DNA from: VMDJ01 sp038146785
Lineage (GTDB): Bacteria > Pseudomonadota > Gammaproteobacteria > Chromatiales > Chromatiaceae
Direction: 5' to 3'
DNA: 64,000 nucleotides
Assembly (NCBI GenBank): GCA_038146785.1
Contig: JAYQSI010000016.1
Location: forward strand, 124,001 to 188,000
Positions 26,860-35,909 of the stretch are shown piece after piece (the first letter of the stretch is position 1; every line of letters starts with the position of its first letter). Made by a program: the position numbers and the translations under genes. The notes beneath the pieces were generated by a model. The model searched no databases and was not told the origin of the DNA. It saw only the letters and a program-made list of their open reading frames with translations.

Positions 26860-29660
26860 GCGTAACGACGCTCTTCACCTTCACCGGCAACGTTTTCAAC
26901 ACAGCGACCACAAAGCTCAGGATGCTCAGCATTAGAGCCGACATCTGAACGATGATGCCAACAACGTGGACACTTCTCAGCAGCACTCTTTACTGCCAAT
27001 AAAGCCAAACCTTCAAGCTCAGTCGCCACGGCGTCCGCAGACTTATCGGCCATCGGTGCTAGGCTAGCGCTTGAGGTCAAGGTGACAAAGCGTAGCTCAT
27101 CACCCAAGCCTTGCAGCACACTCACTAAGGCATCATCAGCATATAGCGTGACATCCGCTTCGAGAGAAGAACCAATCACACCATCTTTACGCAAGGCTTC
27201 TAACTGCTTACTCACCGCAGAACGCACGGCTTGAATCTTTGCCCAACGCTCACGTGACGCTTCCGCATCTGGCATAGCGCTCAAGCCTTCGTACCATGTC
27301 TCAAGGAAAACTGATTCAGAACGCTCACCCGGCATAAAGCCCCATGCTTCATCTGCGGTGAAACTCATCACTGGCGCCAACCAACGCACCATCGCTTCGG
27401 CAATGTGATACATCGCAGTCTGGCACGAACGACGCCCTAAGCTATCAGCTGCCATTGTGTACTGACGGTCTTTGATGACATCTAAGTAGAAGCCACCCAA
27501 ATCACTTGAACAGAAGTTCAAAATCTTTTGATAGATGACATGGAAGTTATAGTCTTTATACGCCGCTTCAATGTCCGCTTGTAATTGATTCGCACGATCA
27601 ATTACCCAACGATCTAATTCAATCAGTTGATCATTAGCAACCACATTGCTTGCTGGATCAAAGCCGTTCAAATTAGATAGTAAGAAACGCAACGTATTAC
27701 GAATACGGCGGTAAGCATCTGCAGTACGCGTTAAGATTTCATTCGATACCGACATCTCTGCGCGGTAATCGGTTGCAGCCACCCACAAACGAATGATGTC
27801 AGCACCTAAGGTCTTCATTACATCTTGTGGGCTGATCACATTACCGATCGACTTCGACATCTTCTTGCCTTGTGCATCAACGGTAAAGCCGTGAGTCAAA
27901 CACGCTTTGTAAGGCGCTTTGCCATTCATGGCCACTGAGCTAAGCAAGGATGATTGGAACCAACCACGGTGTTGGTCAGAACCTTCAAGATATAAATCTG
28001 CAGGTGAGCTCAAACCATCGCGTCTATCCAACACGCAAGCATGTGTCACACCTGAGTCGAACCAAACGTCTAAGGTATCAGGCACCTTTTCATACTTATC
28101 CGCATCACTATCAAGCAAGTCAGAGACTTCCATATCGAACCATGCCTGAATACCTGACTCAGCCACCTTCTGCGCAACCTTCTCAACCAGGGCTTCAGTT
28201 TCTGGGTGCAGCTCGCCCGTATCTTTATGAATCAAGAAAGTCACAGGCACACCCCAGGTGCGCTGACGCGAGATACACCAGTCAGGACGATTCTCGACCA
28301 TACCTTCAATACGCGCCTGACCCCAATCAGGAAGCCACTGCACTTGTTTGATCTCAGTCATCGCCGCATCACGCAGACCATTCTCTGACATACCGATAAA
28401 CCACTGAGGGGTTGCGCGGAAAATAATCGGTGTTTTATGGCGCCAACACACAGGATAGCTATGCGTGAACTTGGCGTCCTTAACTAAAGCGCCATGTTCT
28501 TTCAAAACCTCAATCACATGCTCGTTAGCTTTGAATACATGCTCACCCGCAAACAGCTCAGTGCCTTCAACATAACAACCGTTACCACCAACCGGATTAT
28601 CAACTGGCAAGCCATACTTCTGGCCAACAACAAAGTCATCGACGCCATGACCCGGTGCGGTATGTACAGCGCCGGTACCCGCTTCGAGCGTAACGTGATC
28701 ACCCAGGATCACTGGCACCTGACGATCATAGAAAGGATGTTGCAGTTGCTGATGCTCAAGATCCGCACCTTTACAGCTAGCCATCGCCACTGGGTTATCT
28801 ATACCCCAACGCTGCGCAACTTCTTCGAGCATGCCATCAGCAACAATCAGACATTCCTCGCCGTTTTGCACCAAGACATAATCAAGCTCTGCATTTAGAG
28901 CGACACCTTGGTTAGCTGGCAGTGTCCATGGGGTAGTCGTCCAAATCACGACTGAAATAGAACCCTTTGCATCCGGGTCACCAAACGCAGCTAATACCGC
29001 AGCTTGATCAACCGCACGGAAGCGCACATCAATCGCAAAAGACTCTTTGTCTTTGTACTCAACTTCCGCTTCCGCCAACGCAGAACCACAGTCAGTACAC
29101 CAATGCACAGGCTTTGAGCCTTTAACGATGTGTTTATTCTTAGCGATCTTTCCGAGCGAGCGAACAATGTCGGCTTCCTGCTCAAAGTTCATGGTGAGAT
29201 ATGGATTCTCCCAATCACCCAACACACCCAAGCGCTTAAAGTCGGTACGCTGTTTATCCACTTGCTTAAACGCATACTCACGACACGCCTTACGGAAGTC
29301 GGCCGCACTTACCTTATGACCTGGCTTACCCACTTTCTTTTCAACTTGCAGCTCAATAGGCAAGCCATGACAGTCCCAACCTGGAACATAAGGCGCATCA
29401 AAGCCATCTAAGGTACGGCTTTTGACGATCATGTCTTTGAGAAGCTTGTTTACTGCGTGACCGATATGGATATCACCGTTCGCATACGGAGGGCCATCAT
29501 GCAGAATAAAAGTGGGACGACCTTTGAATGCCTCACGAATTTTTTGGTACAAACCTTTCTCTTCCCAACCCTTAAGCATCTCAGGCTCACGGTTAGCCAG
29601 ATTCGCTTTCATAGGAAAGCCGGTTTGTGGCAGGTTCAAAGTCTCTTTGTAATTACTCAC
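26856..29660 (-). CDS. ileS: Isoleucyl-tRNA synthetase
   Basis: IleRS charges tRNA-Ile and edits valine. The 934-residue protein matches the bacterial type 1 length. It has the HIGH motif in YANGDIHIGHAVNKLL (about 58-72), GWDCHGLPIE, the CP1 editing domain, KMSKS in DAQGKKMSKSIGNVIS (about 605) and a C-terminal zinc site CPRCW...CGRC. It follows ribF by 27 bp in the murJ-lspA-ribF-ileS run. Confidence 0.98.
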   Translation of the reverse strand: MSNYKETLNLPQTGFPMKANLANREPEMLKGWEEKGLYQKIREAFKGRPTFILHDGPPYANGDIHIGHAVNKLLKDMIVKSRTLDGFDAPYVPGWDCHGLPIELQVEKKVGKPGHKVSAADFRKACREYAFKQVDKQRTDFKRLGVLGDWENPYLTMNFEQEADIVRSLGKIAKNKHIVKGSKPVHWCTDCGSALAEAEVEYKDKESFAIDVRFRAVDQAAVLAAFGDPDAKGSISVVIWTTTPWTLPANQGVALNAELDYVLVQNGEECLIVADGMLEEVAQRWGIDNPVAMASCKGADLEHQQLQHPFYDRQVPVILGDHVTLEAGTGAVHTAPGHGVDDFVVGQKYGLPVDNPVGGNGCYVEGTELFAGEHVFKANEHVIEVLKEHGALVKDAKFTHSYPVCWRHKTPIIFRATPQWFIGMSENGLRDAAMTEIKQVQWLPDWGQARIEGMVENRPDWCISRQRTWGVPVTFLIHKDTGELHPETEALVEKVAQKVAESGIQAWFDMEVSDLLDSDADKYEKVPDTLDVWFDSGVTHACVLDRRDGLSSPADLYLEGSDQHRGWFQSSLLSSVAMNGKAPYKACLTHGFTVDAQGKKMSKSIGNVISPQDVMKTLGADIIRLWVAATDYRAEMSVSNEILTRTADAYRRIRNTLRFLLSNLNGFDPASNVVANDQLIELDRWVIDRANQLQADIEAAYKDYNFHVIYQKILNFCSSDLGGFYLDVIKDRQYTMAADSLGRRSCQTAMYHIAEAMVRWLAPVMSFTADEAWGFMPGERSESVFLETWYEGLSAMPDAEASRERWAKIQAVRSAVSKQLEALRKDGVIGSSLEADVTLYADDALVSVLQGLGDELRFVTLTSSASLAPMADKSADAVATELEGLALLAVKSAAEKCPRCWHHRSDVGSNAEHPELCGRCVENVAGEGEERRYA

Positions 29661-29687
29661 GTCTCAATCCGTCAGTGTTAAGGCAGC

Positions 29688-30626
29688 TTACTGCTGCGCC
29701 TGTTTAAAAAAGTCTCGCGCCGTCTCAACATCCTTTTGGATTTGTGTTGTTAACGCCTCGAACGATTCAAATTTTTTCTCATCACGGATGCGCTGCATAA
29801 AATGCACCGACACCCGCTGACCATAGGTATTGGCATTAAAATCTAATGCGTGCACCTCAAGGGTAAAGCGATCATCGCCTTCAACCGTAGGGCGGTTACC
29901 GACATTAGCCACACCATTCTGCGGCCCTTGTTCTAAACCATCGATACGTACCGCAAATACGCCTCGCACCGATGGGTGCAATCTACCGAGCTGAATGTTC
30001 ATGGTAGGGAAGCCAATCTGTCGACCGCGCTTATCTCCATGCCCTACTCGACCTGTAATGCGGTAATCACGACCCAAGCATTTTTCTGCTTGCTCAAAAT
30101 CACCCGCTAACAGCGCACCACGGATACGCGTGCTGCTGACCCGCTCAGCGTCGATCTCAAACGTCGGCAAACTTTCCACCGCAAAACCCAGCTCTTCACC
30201 CATCTGCTGCAACAAAGCAAAGTTGCCTTTGCGCTGATGGCCAAAGCAGAAGTCATCTCCCACATAGAGATGCTTAACGCCTAGCTGCTCAACCAATATT
30301 TGCTTCACAAACTCTTCTGCAGGTTGTGTGGCTAAAAACTGGTTAAAACGCAAAATCAAAGTGCGATCGATTTGCTGCGCTTCGAGAAGATGTAGCTTCT
30401 CAGCTAACCGAGTCAAACGCGCAGGCGCTTTATCGGGAGCAAAATATTCGATCGGCGTTGGCTCAAAGGTAATCGCCAATGACGGCAAGCCTAAGGCCTC
30501 AGCGCGTTGCTTTACCGCCGTGATCACTTGAGCGTGACCTAAATGCACACCATCAAAATTCCCGATCGTTGCGACGCAACCTCGGTCTGATGATTTCACA
30601 TTGTGTAAGCCACGGATAAGTCGCAC
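29688..30626 (-). CDS. ribF: RibF, bifunctional riboflavin kinase / FAD synthetase
   Basis: RibF makes FMN and then FAD. The 312-residue protein has an N-terminal nucleotidyltransferase domain (ATIGNFDGVHLGHAQVI near 19-35 and RVSSTRIRGALLAGDF near 165) and a C-terminal kinase domain (GRQIGFPTMNIQL near 207, GVANVGNRPTV near 244 and LEVHALDFN). Both activities thus look intact. It is the third gene of the murJ operon here. Confidence 0.96.
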   Translation of the reverse strand: MRLIRGLHNVKSSDRGCVATIGNFDGVHLGHAQVITAVKQRAEALGLPSLAITFEPTPIEYFAPDKAPARLTRLAEKLHLLEAQQIDRTLILRFNQFLATQPAEEFVKQILVEQLGVKHLYVGDDFCFGHQRKGNFALLQQMGEELGFAVESLPTFEIDAERVSSTRIRGALLAGDFEQAEKCLGRDYRITGRVGHGDKRGRQIGFPTMNIQLGRLHPSVRGVFAVRIDGLEQGPQNGVANVGNRPTVEGDDRFTLEVHALDFNANTYGQRVSVHFMQRIRDEKKFESFEALTTQIQKDVETARDFFKQAQQ

Positions 30627-30685
30627 GGACAGCGCTCAACGCAAAGAGCACATTATATAAGGAATGGCTTGGAGACGTCGCGGGT

Positions 30686-31153
30686 TCAGCGCTTTTCTGT
30701 TGGGGTTTTAATGCTATCCCAGAGTAAAAAGATCACGCCCAGCGTAATGGCAGCATCGGCTAGATTAAATGCTGGGAAGTACGCCTCGTTCCAATGCCAC
30801 TGCAAAAAGTCGATCACCTTGCCGAGCCAGAGTCGGTCGATCAGATTACCAACAGCGCCGCCCAATAGCAGAGTTAAACCATTAGCGAGCCAGACCTCAT
30901 GCGCTTTAACGCGTGTAAGCCAGACCACAAAGACCACACTCATCACCGCCGAGATCAACAGAAACACATAGCGCTGCCAACCGCCTGCATCGGCTAAAAA
31001 GCTAAAGGCTGCGCCTTCGTTGAACACTAAGGTGAGATTAAATACGGGCAACACTGTGACCACTTCAAAGGGTTCAAACGTCCCTAGCACCCACAGTTTG
31101 GTCAATTGATCGAGTAACACGATGACAATTGCCATCAGAAAATAACGCTTCAC
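30686..31153 (-). CDS. lspA: LspA, lipoprotein signal peptidase
   Basis: LspA is the aspartyl peptidase that cleaves lipoprotein signals at the inner membrane; LpoA and DolP in this window are substrates. The 155-residue form has four membrane helices, VFNEGAAFSFL, and the two catalytic Asp motifs GGAVGNLIDR and FNLADAAI. I chose a GTG start (31153) overlapping the murJ stop, because it gives the usual KRYFLMAIVIVLLDQLTK start; an upstream TTG would add seven residues. In most gammaproteobacteria lspA follows ileS, but here it lies between murJ and ribF. Confidence 0.95.
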   Translation of the reverse strand: MKRYFLMAIVIVLLDQLTKLWVLGTFEPFEVVTVLPVFNLTLVFNEGAAFSFLADAGGWQRYVFLLISAVMSVVFVVWLTRVKAHEVWLANGLTLLLGGAVGNLIDRLWLGKVIDFLQWHWNEAYFPAFNLADAAITLGVIFLLWDSIKTPTEKR

Positions 31154-32694
31154 TTGGCCACCGCTCGACGCCAATCACGTAAACGCATACCGCTCACCCA
31201 CAACACTGCAAAGTAAGTGATCGCTGCCGCCGCAATCACACCCAATAACAAAGCACCTAGCAACCAACCTTGAATCGCAAACCAGTCGATCTGATCAAAC
31301 GCGAGTAGATAGATCACCGCCGCCATCGCCGCACCCGCGAGAACCGATTGGATAATGAACTTTTGCCAACCAATCTGCGCCTGGAAAACTGCCTGCTTCT
31401 GCAGACCACGCCACAATAAATAGGCGTTCACAAAAGCTGACAAACTGGTCGCCAGCGCAAGACCCGCGTGAGCCAACGGCCAGATTAAAATCAGGTTAAA
31501 CACCATATTCAGCGCCATCGCGATGACGCCAATTTTCACCGGCGTTTTAGTGTCTTGGCGAGCGTAGTAGCCCGGCGCGAGCACCTTAATCTGAATAAAC
31601 GCAATCAAGCCCAACGAATAGGCCATCAAACTCTGACTCGCCATCAAGCTATCGGTGTGATCAAAACGTTCCGAGCCAAACAAGGTTTCCATCATCGGCA
31701 GCGCCAACATACCCAAACCAATCGCTGCCGGCAGGCCAAACAGCCAACCCATGCGAATACCCCAATCGAGGGTGCGACTAAACTGCTGAGGATCTGCTTC
31801 ATGCTTGTCATGCGATAACTGCGGCAACAACACCGTACCAAGCGCAACACCCAACACCCCCAGTGGGAACTCCATCAAACGATCTGAGTAATAAAGCCAC
31901 GAGATACTGCCACTTTGCAGAAATGAGGCGAGCACCGTATCGAGCAATAGATTGATCTGGGTAACCGAAACCGCAAACAACGCCGGCAACATCAATACCA
32001 GCACACGCTTTACCCCAGGATCAGAAAAACCGAGTCGCGGTCTTGGCAATAACTTCAACGATGCCAAGAAAGGAATCTGGAACACGAACTGTGAGATACC
32101 CGCGATCATCACACCCCATGCCAAAGCCACGACCGGCTGCTCCATCTGTGGACTGAGCCAAATGGCACAACCAATCAACGACAGGTTGAGTAAGACCGGA
32201 GTGAACGCAGGCACCGCAAAGCGCTTATGAGAATTGAGCACACCGCCAGCAAAAGCAGTCAGCGAGATAAAGAAGAGATACGGGAAGGTCAGGCGCAACA
32301 TCTCAGCGGCCAGATCAAGGCGCTCCGACTCACCCTCCATCACCCAGCCAAAGGCAAATAAGGACACCACCACCGGTGCCGCAATCACGCCAATGGCAGT
32401 CACAATCAGCAACACCAGCCCGAGCGTGCCAGCAATCGCATCCACGAAATGCTTTAGCTCACGGTATTCGCGTTGGGTTTTGTATTCAGTAAGCACCGGC
32501 ACGAATGCGGTGGCAAACGCCCCCTCAGCAAACAGGCGACGCAGAAAATTGGGGATTTTGAAGGCGACAAAAAAGGCATCGGTTAGCGCATCTGCACCGA
32601 AAAGCCTCGCCAAAACGAGATCTCGGACAAAGCCCAGAATGCGCGAGAGCATGGTAAATGAGCCCACGGTCGACAGTGATCGGATTAAAGACAG
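31150..32694 (-). CDS. murJ: MurJ, lipid II flippase (probable CTG start)
   Basis: MurJ flips lipid II across the inner membrane. The MOP-fold protein with about 14 helices carries TMLSRILGFVRDLVLARLFG, DAFFVAFKIPNFLRRLFAEGAF and QAFVPVLTE-type family motifs. The first ATG/GTG/TTG (GTG at 32667) cuts into the conserved start. In the same frame upstream, a CTG at 32694 gives S-L-I-R-S-L-S-T-V-G-S-F-T, which aligns residue for residue with MNLLKSLAAVSSMTM of E. coli as I recall it. A GAGGGGGA ribosome site lies 6 nt before this CTG, and an in-frame TAG further upstream excludes a longer form. The length from CTG is 514 residues. Confidence 0.92.
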   Translation of the reverse strand: MSLIRSLSTVGSFTMLSRILGFVRDLVLARLFGADALTDAFFVAFKIPNFLRRLFAEGAFATAFVPVLTEYKTQREYRELKHFVDAIAGTLGLVLLIVTAIGVIAAPVVVSLFAFGWVMEGESERLDLAAEMLRLTFPYLFFISLTAFAGGVLNSHKRFAVPAFTPVLLNLSLIGCAIWLSPQMEQPVVALAWGVMIAGISQFVFQIPFLASLKLLPRPRLGFSDPGVKRVLVLMLPALFAVSVTQINLLLDTVLASFLQSGSISWLYYSDRLMEFPLGVLGVALGTVLLPQLSHDKHEADPQQFSRTLDWGIRMGWLFGLPAAIGLGMLALPMMETLFGSERFDHTDSLMASQSLMAYSLGLIAFIQIKVLAPGYYARQDTKTPVKIGVIAMALNMVFNLILIWPLAHAGLALATSLSAFVNAYLLWRGLQKQAVFQAQIGWQKFIIQSVLAGAAMAAVIYLLAFDQIDWFAIQGWLLGALLLGVIAAAAITYFAVLWVSGMRLRDWRRAVAK

Positions 32695-32781
32695 CGTCAG
32701 TCCCCCTCTATCGAGCTAATTCCCGCCGTTTGCGGGCAAATTATAGGCTTTGCGGGGCAAGAGTTTAAACTCAGATAGAGG

Positions 32782-32810
32782 TTGACAACCCCCCGCAAAC
32801 TCTTGATAAT
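32782..32810 (+). promoter_or_regulatory. Sigma-70 promoter of rpsT
   Basis: TTGACA (32782-32787) and GATAAT (32805-32810) are separated by 17 bp, with the S20 start codon 44 bp downstream of the -10. Confidence 0.85.
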
Positions 32811-32853
32811 CCACGCCCTCATTAGTAAGCCCCCAACTTTCAGGAGTTCTGAA

Positions 32854-33114
32854 GTGGCAAACTCTGCACAAGCAAAAAAGCGCGCACGCCAAGCTGAAGG
32901 TCGTCGCCAAGCAAACGCTGGTCGCCGCAGCAACATGCGCACCGCGATTAAAAAGGTATTGGCTGCAATTACTGCTGGCGACAAAGGCGCTGCACAAGAA
33001 GCATTCAATGCTGCTGCTCCAATTTTGGATCGTGAATCAGGCAAAGGCCTTATTCACAAAAACAAGGCTGCTCGTCATAAGAGCCGTTTGAACGCGCAAA
33101 TCAAAGCGTTGTAA
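32854..33114 (+). CDS. rpsT: 30S ribosomal protein S20
   Basis: S20 is a small basic helical-bundle protein of the 30S body. The 86-residue product begins ANSAQAKKRARQAEGRR and has the typical KAARHKSRLN end. Translation starts at GTG behind a CAGGAG site. E. coli rpsT also uses a non-AUG start, where it matters for feedback control, so the same could hold here. It is divergent from murJ, as in E. coli, and has its own promoter and terminator. Confidence 0.97.
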   Translation: MANSAQAKKRARQAEGRRQANAGRRSNMRTAIKKVLAAITAGDKGAAQEAFNAAAPILDRESGKGLIHKNKAARHKSRLNAQIKAL

Positions 33115-33129
33115 TCAAACATCCTTGTG

Positions 33130-33158
33130 AAAAAGCCGGCGACAGCCGGTTTTTTTAT
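33130..33158 (+). terminator. Rho-independent terminator of rpsT
   Basis: AAAAAG-CCGGC-GACA-GCCGG-TTTTTTT forms a stem-loop with a T-run 16 bp after the S20 stop. Confidence 0.9.
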
Positions 33159-33189
33159 GCCCGACATTTAAAAAAAGAACCTGGTTTGT

Positions 33190-33345
33190 AGGATTTCTCC
33201 GATTTACACAAATAGAAAGAGCACTTAGGATGCGTTGCAGCTAGAAGCTCTTTTGCCCTGAGGGGGGACATAAGGGTAAAACGATAAGAATAAAAGCCAA
33301 CTCATCTAGCAGTACATCGACCCGAGCTTGCCTCGGGTTTTTATT
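33190..33345 (+). ncRNA. Candidate small RNA between rpsT and proB
   Basis: After the rpsT terminator a second plus-strand terminator occurs at 33320-33345. The gene behind it (proB) is on the other strand, so a separate plus transcript is implied. The stretch has no open frame. It can fold hairpin A (33216-33222 AAAGAGC with 33247-33253 GCTCTTT) and hairpin B (33251-33281, TTTTGCCCT with AGGGTAAAA, one G-U pair). Both loops carry a GGA, and a third GGA lies upstream. GGA in loops is the hallmark of CsrA/RsmA-sequestering RNAs, but three are few. I found no convincing promoter, and the 5' end is a guess. Confidence 0.35.
33320..33345 (+). terminator. Second plus-strand terminator, end of the candidate small RNA
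   Basis: CCCGAG-CTTGC-CTCGGG is followed by TTTTTATTT on the plus strand. The minus strand has no T-run after the stem, so it does not fit proB. Confidence 0.8.
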
Positions 33346-33355
33346 TGCCTGCGAT

Positions 33356-34480
33356 TTATAAAACGACCAGATTATCTCGATCGATCAGCTCTGGCTCATC
33401 AACATAGCCCAAGATAGCGGCAATCTCAGAAGAAGGCTTGCCCTGAATCTTACGTGCCTCATCTGCACTGTAATTGACTAAACCACGGGCGATCTCGACG
33501 CCCTGCGCATCAACACATGAAACAAGCTCACCACGAATAAACTGGCCGCGAACATCGCTTACACCGACCGCAAGCAAACTACTGCCCGAGCTCTGCAGCA
33601 CCTTTACCGCACCGGCATCCAACACCAGACTACCTTTCACTTGCAGATGACCGGCCAACCAACGCTTACGCGCATCATCCGCCTCTTCTTGCGCAAGCAA
33701 TAAGGTACCGAGCTGCTCTCCTTGAGACAGACGCGCCAAGACAGACTCTTCACGGCCGGCAGCAATCACCGTCGCCGCACCAGAACGACCTGCAAGTCGT
33801 GCCGCACGCAACTTGGTTGCCATACCGCCACGTCCTAAGCTGCCACCATCACCGGCGACGGCATCCAGCTCTTTTGCATTGGCTTGCGCCACACTAATCA
33901 GTTTCGCATCGCTGTTCTGACGTGGATCGGCATCAAACATACCCTGCTGGTCGGTTAGCAAAACAACCAAATCAGCTTCGATCAAATTCGCGACCAAGGC
34001 TGCTAGTGAGTCGTTATCACCAAATCGCAGCTCGTCGTTTGCGACCACATCATTCTCGTTGACCACTGGCACAACACCGAGCGACACCAAAGAACGCAGC
34101 GTGCCACGCGCATTCAAATAACGCTTTCGATTCGATAGATCATCATGTGTCAGCAATACTTGCGCGGTATGTAATCCGCGACGCTTGAACTCGCTTTCCC
34201 ACGCTTGCACCAAACCCATCTGACCAATCGCAGCAGCGGCTTGTAGATCATGCAGGGCTTGTGGACGCTTAGCCCAACCCATACGCGTCATGCCTTCGGC
34301 GACCGCGCCAGATGACACCACGACAATTTCTTTACCGCTAGCAATCAAATCCGCAAGTTGATCAACCCATGTCGCCAAGCGCGCACGATCAAGCCCCTGA
34401 CCATCTTCAGTGATCAGTGCACTACCAATTTTGACCACCCAACGCTGGGTGCTTTGTAGTTCGCTATGGGTTTTTATCAT
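33356..34480 (-). CDS. proB: ProB, glutamate 5-kinase
   Basis: ProB phosphorylates glutamate in proline synthesis. The 374-residue protein has the amino-acid-kinase domain: KIGSALITEDG at the start, VVSSGAVAEGM near 55, NENDVVANDELRFGDND near 140 and GRGGMATKLRAARLAG near 213. A C-terminal PUA domain follows (from about 280, GSLVLDAGAVKVLQ). It overlaps the obgE stop by one base, the obgE-proB order common in gammaproteobacteria. Confidence 0.96.
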   Translation of the reverse strand: MIKTHSELQSTQRWVVKIGSALITEDGQGLDRARLATWVDQLADLIASGKEIVVVSSGAVAEGMTRMGWAKRPQALHDLQAAAAIGQMGLVQAWESEFKRRGLHTAQVLLTHDDLSNRKRYLNARGTLRSLVSLGVVPVVNENDVVANDELRFGDNDSLAALVANLIEADLVVLLTDQQGMFDADPRQNSDAKLISVAQANAKELDAVAGDGGSLGRGGMATKLRAARLAGRSGAATVIAAGREESVLARLSQGEQLGTLLLAQEEADDARKRWLAGHLQVKGSLVLDAGAVKVLQSSGSSLLAVGVSDVRGQFIRGELVSCVDAQGVEIARGLVNYSADEARKIQGKPSSEIAAILGYVDEPELIDRDNLVVL

Positions 34481-35550
34481 TACTTCAAAGGATCGTAAGG
34501 TTCATCATCAGCTACTGCAGCTTGTACCGCGATCTCATCACGCAAGGCATGCAGATGTTTGACTACAGTATCCTGCAACTCTTTCAGTCCGTCACGGGTT
34601 ACCGATGAAATGGCAAACACAGGGCCTTTCCAGTTCAACTCGCTCAACAAGGCATCACGTGCTTCCGCAAAAGCTTCGTCATCCAGTAGATCGCACTTAC
34701 TGATCACCAACCAACGCTCACGCTCAGCTAGCTCGTGATCAAACTTCGCAAGCTCATCGGCAATATCAATCACCTGCTGTGCCGGCGAGACCGACTCGTC
34801 CATTGGCGCAATATCCACCAAGTGCAACAACAAACGCGTACGCGAAAGATGCTTGAGGAACTGAATACCCAGACCCAAACCTTCTGCCGCCCCCGGAATC
34901 ACACCTGGGATATCAGCAATCACAAAGCTGCGATCTGAACCGGCGCCCACAACACCCAGGTTTGGATACAAGGTCGTAAAGGGATAATCAGCAATCTTAG
35001 GGCGCGCACTCGACATTGCAGTGATCAAGCTCGACTTACCGGCATTCGGCATACCGAGCAGACCCACATCCGCTAGGACGATCAGCTCGAGCAACAAGTT
35101 ACGACGCTCACCCGCGGTACCCGGTGTCGACTGACGTGGCGCGCGGTTGGTGCTGCTCTTAAAGTGAATGTTGCCAATGCCATGCTCACCACCTTGAGCG
35201 ACCAGCAGGCGCTCACCGTGGGTCATGACTTCGCCAATCACCTCTTCAGTATCTGAATCGGTAACGCGCGTGCCCACAGGCACCATAATGATCTTGTCTT
35301 CGCCTTTGCGACCGTACATCTGGCGGCTCATGCCGTTCTGGCCACGCTCCGCTTTGTGATGACGCAGGTGACGGAAATCGATCAGCGTGTTGAGGCCTTC
35401 GTGACCTTCAAGGTACACGCTGCCGCCATTACCGCCGTCACCGCCATCAGGACCACCAAACGGTACGAACTTCTCACGACGAAAACTCACACAGCCGCTA
35501 CCACCGTCACCGGCTTCTACGCGTATCACTGCTTCATCAACAAATTTCAT
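34480..35550 (-). CDS. obgE: ObgE/CgtA, ribosome-associated GTPase
   Basis: ObgE is an essential GTPase in 50S assembly and stress control. The 356-residue protein has the glycine-rich Obg fold (about 1-158, GDGGSGCVSFRREKFVPFGG), then the GTPase domain with the P-loop GMPNAGKSSL near 166 and DIPGVIPGAAEGLGLG near 212. It is separated from rpmA by a terminator and must therefore have its own promoter or rely on read-through. Confidence 0.97.
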   Translation of the reverse strand: MKFVDEAVIRVEAGDGGSGCVSFRREKFVPFGGPDGGDGGNGGSVYLEGHEGLNTLIDFRHLRHHKAERGQNGMSRQMYGRKGEDKIIMVPVGTRVTDSDTEEVIGEVMTHGERLLVAQGGEHGIGNIHFKSSTNRAPRQSTPGTAGERRNLLLELIVLADVGLLGMPNAGKSSLITAMSSARPKIADYPFTTLYPNLGVVGAGSDRSFVIADIPGVIPGAAEGLGLGIQFLKHLSRTRLLLHLVDIAPMDESVSPAQQVIDIADELAKFDHELAERERWLVISKCDLLDDEAFAEARDALLSELNWKGPVFAISSVTRDGLKELQDTVVKHLHALRDEIAVQAAVADDEPYDPLK

Positions 35551-35586
35551 CTCTGTTCCCGTTTGCGCCCTTGTCTAGCGCCAATA

Positions 35587-35619
35587 ACAAAAAAGCCCCG
35601 TCAGGTGACGAGGCTTTTA
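35587..35619 (-). terminator. Terminator of the rplU-rpmA operon
   Basis: On the minus strand AAAGCCTCGTCA pairs with TGACGGGGCTTT, followed by T6. It separates rpmA from obgE. Confidence 0.88.
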
Positions 35620-35638
35620 GTGTTCGATTGCTCAGCGA

Positions 35639-35896
35639 TTACGCTGTAACAATGCTCACAGTCTTACGGTTCTTTGGACCTTTGGTCTCAAACTTAACTA
35701 CACCGTCAGCCTTCGCAAATAAGGTGTGGTCTTTACCGATACCTACGTTAACACCCGGGTGAACCTTGGTGCCACGCTGACGGATCAAAATGTTACCCGC
35801 CAAAACTTCTTGGCCGCCGAAACGCTTAACGCCTAAACGCTTACTATTGGAATCGCGACCGTTCTTAGTACTACCACCGGCTTTTTTGTGTGCCAT
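35639..35896 (-). CDS. rpmA: 50S ribosomal protein L27
   Basis: L27 reaches the peptidyl-transferase centre with its N-terminus. The 85-residue protein begins AHKKAGGSTKNGRDSNSKR, as in bacterial L27 without the cleaved Firmicute prepeptide. It follows rplU by 13 bp in the standard rplU-rpmA operon. Confidence 0.98.
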   Translation of the reverse strand: MAHKKAGGSTKNGRDSNSKRLGVKRFGGQEVLAGNILIRQRGTKVHPGVNVGIGKDHTLFAKADGVVKFETKGPKNRKTVSIVTA

Positions 35897-35909
35897 TGTC
35901 TCGCTCTCC

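Noticed and set aside
28494..28898. Plus-strand frame of 134 codons inside ileS
   Set aside because: Antisense shadow of the synthetase editing domain.
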